A stretch of DNA of 6,137 bases from an uncultured Bacteroidales bacterium (GTDB taxonomy: Bacteria > Bacteroidota > Bacteroidia > Bacteroidales > UBA932). The stretch lies in the NCBI GenBank assembly GCA_946415795.1, contig CAMKTW010000102.1, positions 1 to 6,137 of the forward strand, in the 5' to 3' direction. Positions within the stretch are counted from its first letter, which is position 1; every line of letters begins with the position of its first letter. Positions 5,558-6,137 of the stretch are shown here, piece by piece. The position numbers and the translations under genes are program-made. The notes beneath the pieces were generated by a model that saw only the letters and a list, made by a program, of their open reading frames with translations, was not told the origin of the DNA and did no database searches.

Positions 5558-6137
5558 ATGAAAAAAATATTTATTGGGCTTTCTATTTTAATGGCGTCCA
5601 TATTGGTCCCCAAAGAATCATTCGCTCAGCCCACGGCGGTGGATCTCGGGCTTTCAGTTAAGTGGGCCGACCGTAATATCGGTTCAGATACTCCAGAGGA
5701 GTTCGGCTTTTACTTCGCATGGGGTGAGACTAAGGCAAAGACAAAGGCCGATTATACGTGGACCAAATACAAGTTCGAGCTCGGTACAGATGCGCACGGG
5801 CCTTTCTCAAAATACGTTACAAGGGAGGCCTATGGCACTGTTGACTATAATACCATGCTTGACCTCGAGGACGATGCCGCTCGGGCAAATTGGGGTGGCA
5901 AGTGGCGGATGCCGACAAAGTGGGAGTGCGAAGAACTGAAAAACAAATGCAAATGGGAGTGGATAAGCATAGGTAGTCACGATGGTTATAAAATAACTGG
6001 TCCCAGCGGCAACAGCATATTCCTGCCCGCCGCAGGTCGACGGGATGACAAGGGTCTACAGTATTTCGGCGTCTTCGGAGACTATTGGTCTTCTTCCATC
6101 AATACGGCAGACCCGTACTGCGCGTTGGAATTGTCCT
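5558..6137 (+). CDS. Secreted FISUMP-domain protein (3' end outside window)
   Basis: The frame is open from ATG 5558 to the last base, giving 193 visible residues. MKKIFIGLSILMASILVPKESFAQ is a Sec signal peptide with probable cleavage after SFA (residue 23). The mature part reads as a Fibrobacter succinogenes major paralogous (FISUMP, Pfam PF09603 type) domain in the form common in gut Bacteroidales: DLGLSVKWADRNIG (29-42), FGFYFAWGET (49-58), YGTVDYN (92-98), LEDDAARANWGGKWRMPT (103-120), YKITGPSGNSIFLPAAG (144-160) and DYWSSS (175-180). Such proteins are extracellular or surface-bound, often multi-copy, and of unknown function. The frame is also open back to ATG 5378 (60 more residues, stop TGA at 5375-5377), but that extension crosses the terminator and buries the signal peptide, so 5558 is preferred. 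The family call is confident; the function is not known. Confidence 0.85.
   Translation, partial: MKKIFIGLSILMASILVPKESFAQPTAVDLGLSVKWADRNIGSDTPEEFGFYFAWGETKAKTKADYTWTKYKFELGTDAHGPFSKYVTREAYGTVDYNTMLDLEDDAARANWGGKWRMPTKWECEELKNKCKWEWISIGSHDGYKITGPSGNSIFLPAAGRRDDKGLQYFGVFGDYWSSSINTADPYCALELS

Noticed and set aside
5724..5939. 71-codon plus-strand frame inside the FISUMP gene
   Set aside because: Out-of-frame shadow of the recognisable secreted protein, which runs uninterrupted through the same bases to the window end.
1..6137. CRISPR arrays, tRNA or rRNA genes, transposases
   Set aside because: No regularly spaced repeats, no tRNA or rRNA signatures and no transposase-like protein were seen on either strand.

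Overview
The window looks like chromosomal DNA of a Bacteroidales-type bacterium (phylum Bacteroidota) of moderate to high GC. Four things point there: a lipid A cluster lpxC-lpxA, a WbqC-family gene whose wording (TAYLPPV, YRNRC, FIPNLSI.DLLF) is that of the Bacteroidota branch, promoter elements of the TTTG / TAnnTTTG type, and a secreted FISUMP-domain protein of the kind abundant in gut Bacteroidales. All assignments are by reading; no search was run.

Layout. 1-2142 (+) is a tightly packed block: the 3' part of lpxC (catalytic residues present, no FabZ fusion), lpxA coupled to it by an ATGA overlap, and a WbqC-family gene that slightly overlaps the lpxA end. 2139-2678 (-) is a LemA-family membrane protein, convergent with the wbqC-like gene, with the two stop codons interleaved; its likely terminator hairpin lies inside the 3' part of the wbqC-like gene. 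After an 81-bp divergent spacer with a TAAATTTG box, 2760-4783 (+) holds two coupled peptidoglycan-cleaving genes: a GH73 glucosaminidase with two LysM modules and the lytic transglycosylase mltG.

4784-5557 has no convincing protein gene, but it is not empty. 4784-5033 is a GC-rich block full of palindromes, possibly a dispersed repeat. A T-rich terminator follows at 5063-5087. Then 5151-5440 is the best candidate for something undescribed: a Bacteroidota promoter, about 250 nt able to form four successive nested long-range helices capped by a branched head, and a terminator hairpin with a T6 tract. The terminator uses strands that also take part in the long-range helices, so the RNA could be a stand-alone structured ncRNA or a leader switch for the next gene. 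5558 to the window end is that gene, a secreted FISUMP-domain protein cut off by the window edge.

Taken together, the coding part is envelope biogenesis: the outer-membrane lipid A committed step, a probable glycan-related gene, a membrane protein of unknown role, and two wall enzymes that probably act on the same glycan strands. The last third is an accessory-looking junction with a repeat-like block, a candidate structured RNA and a variable-family surface protein.
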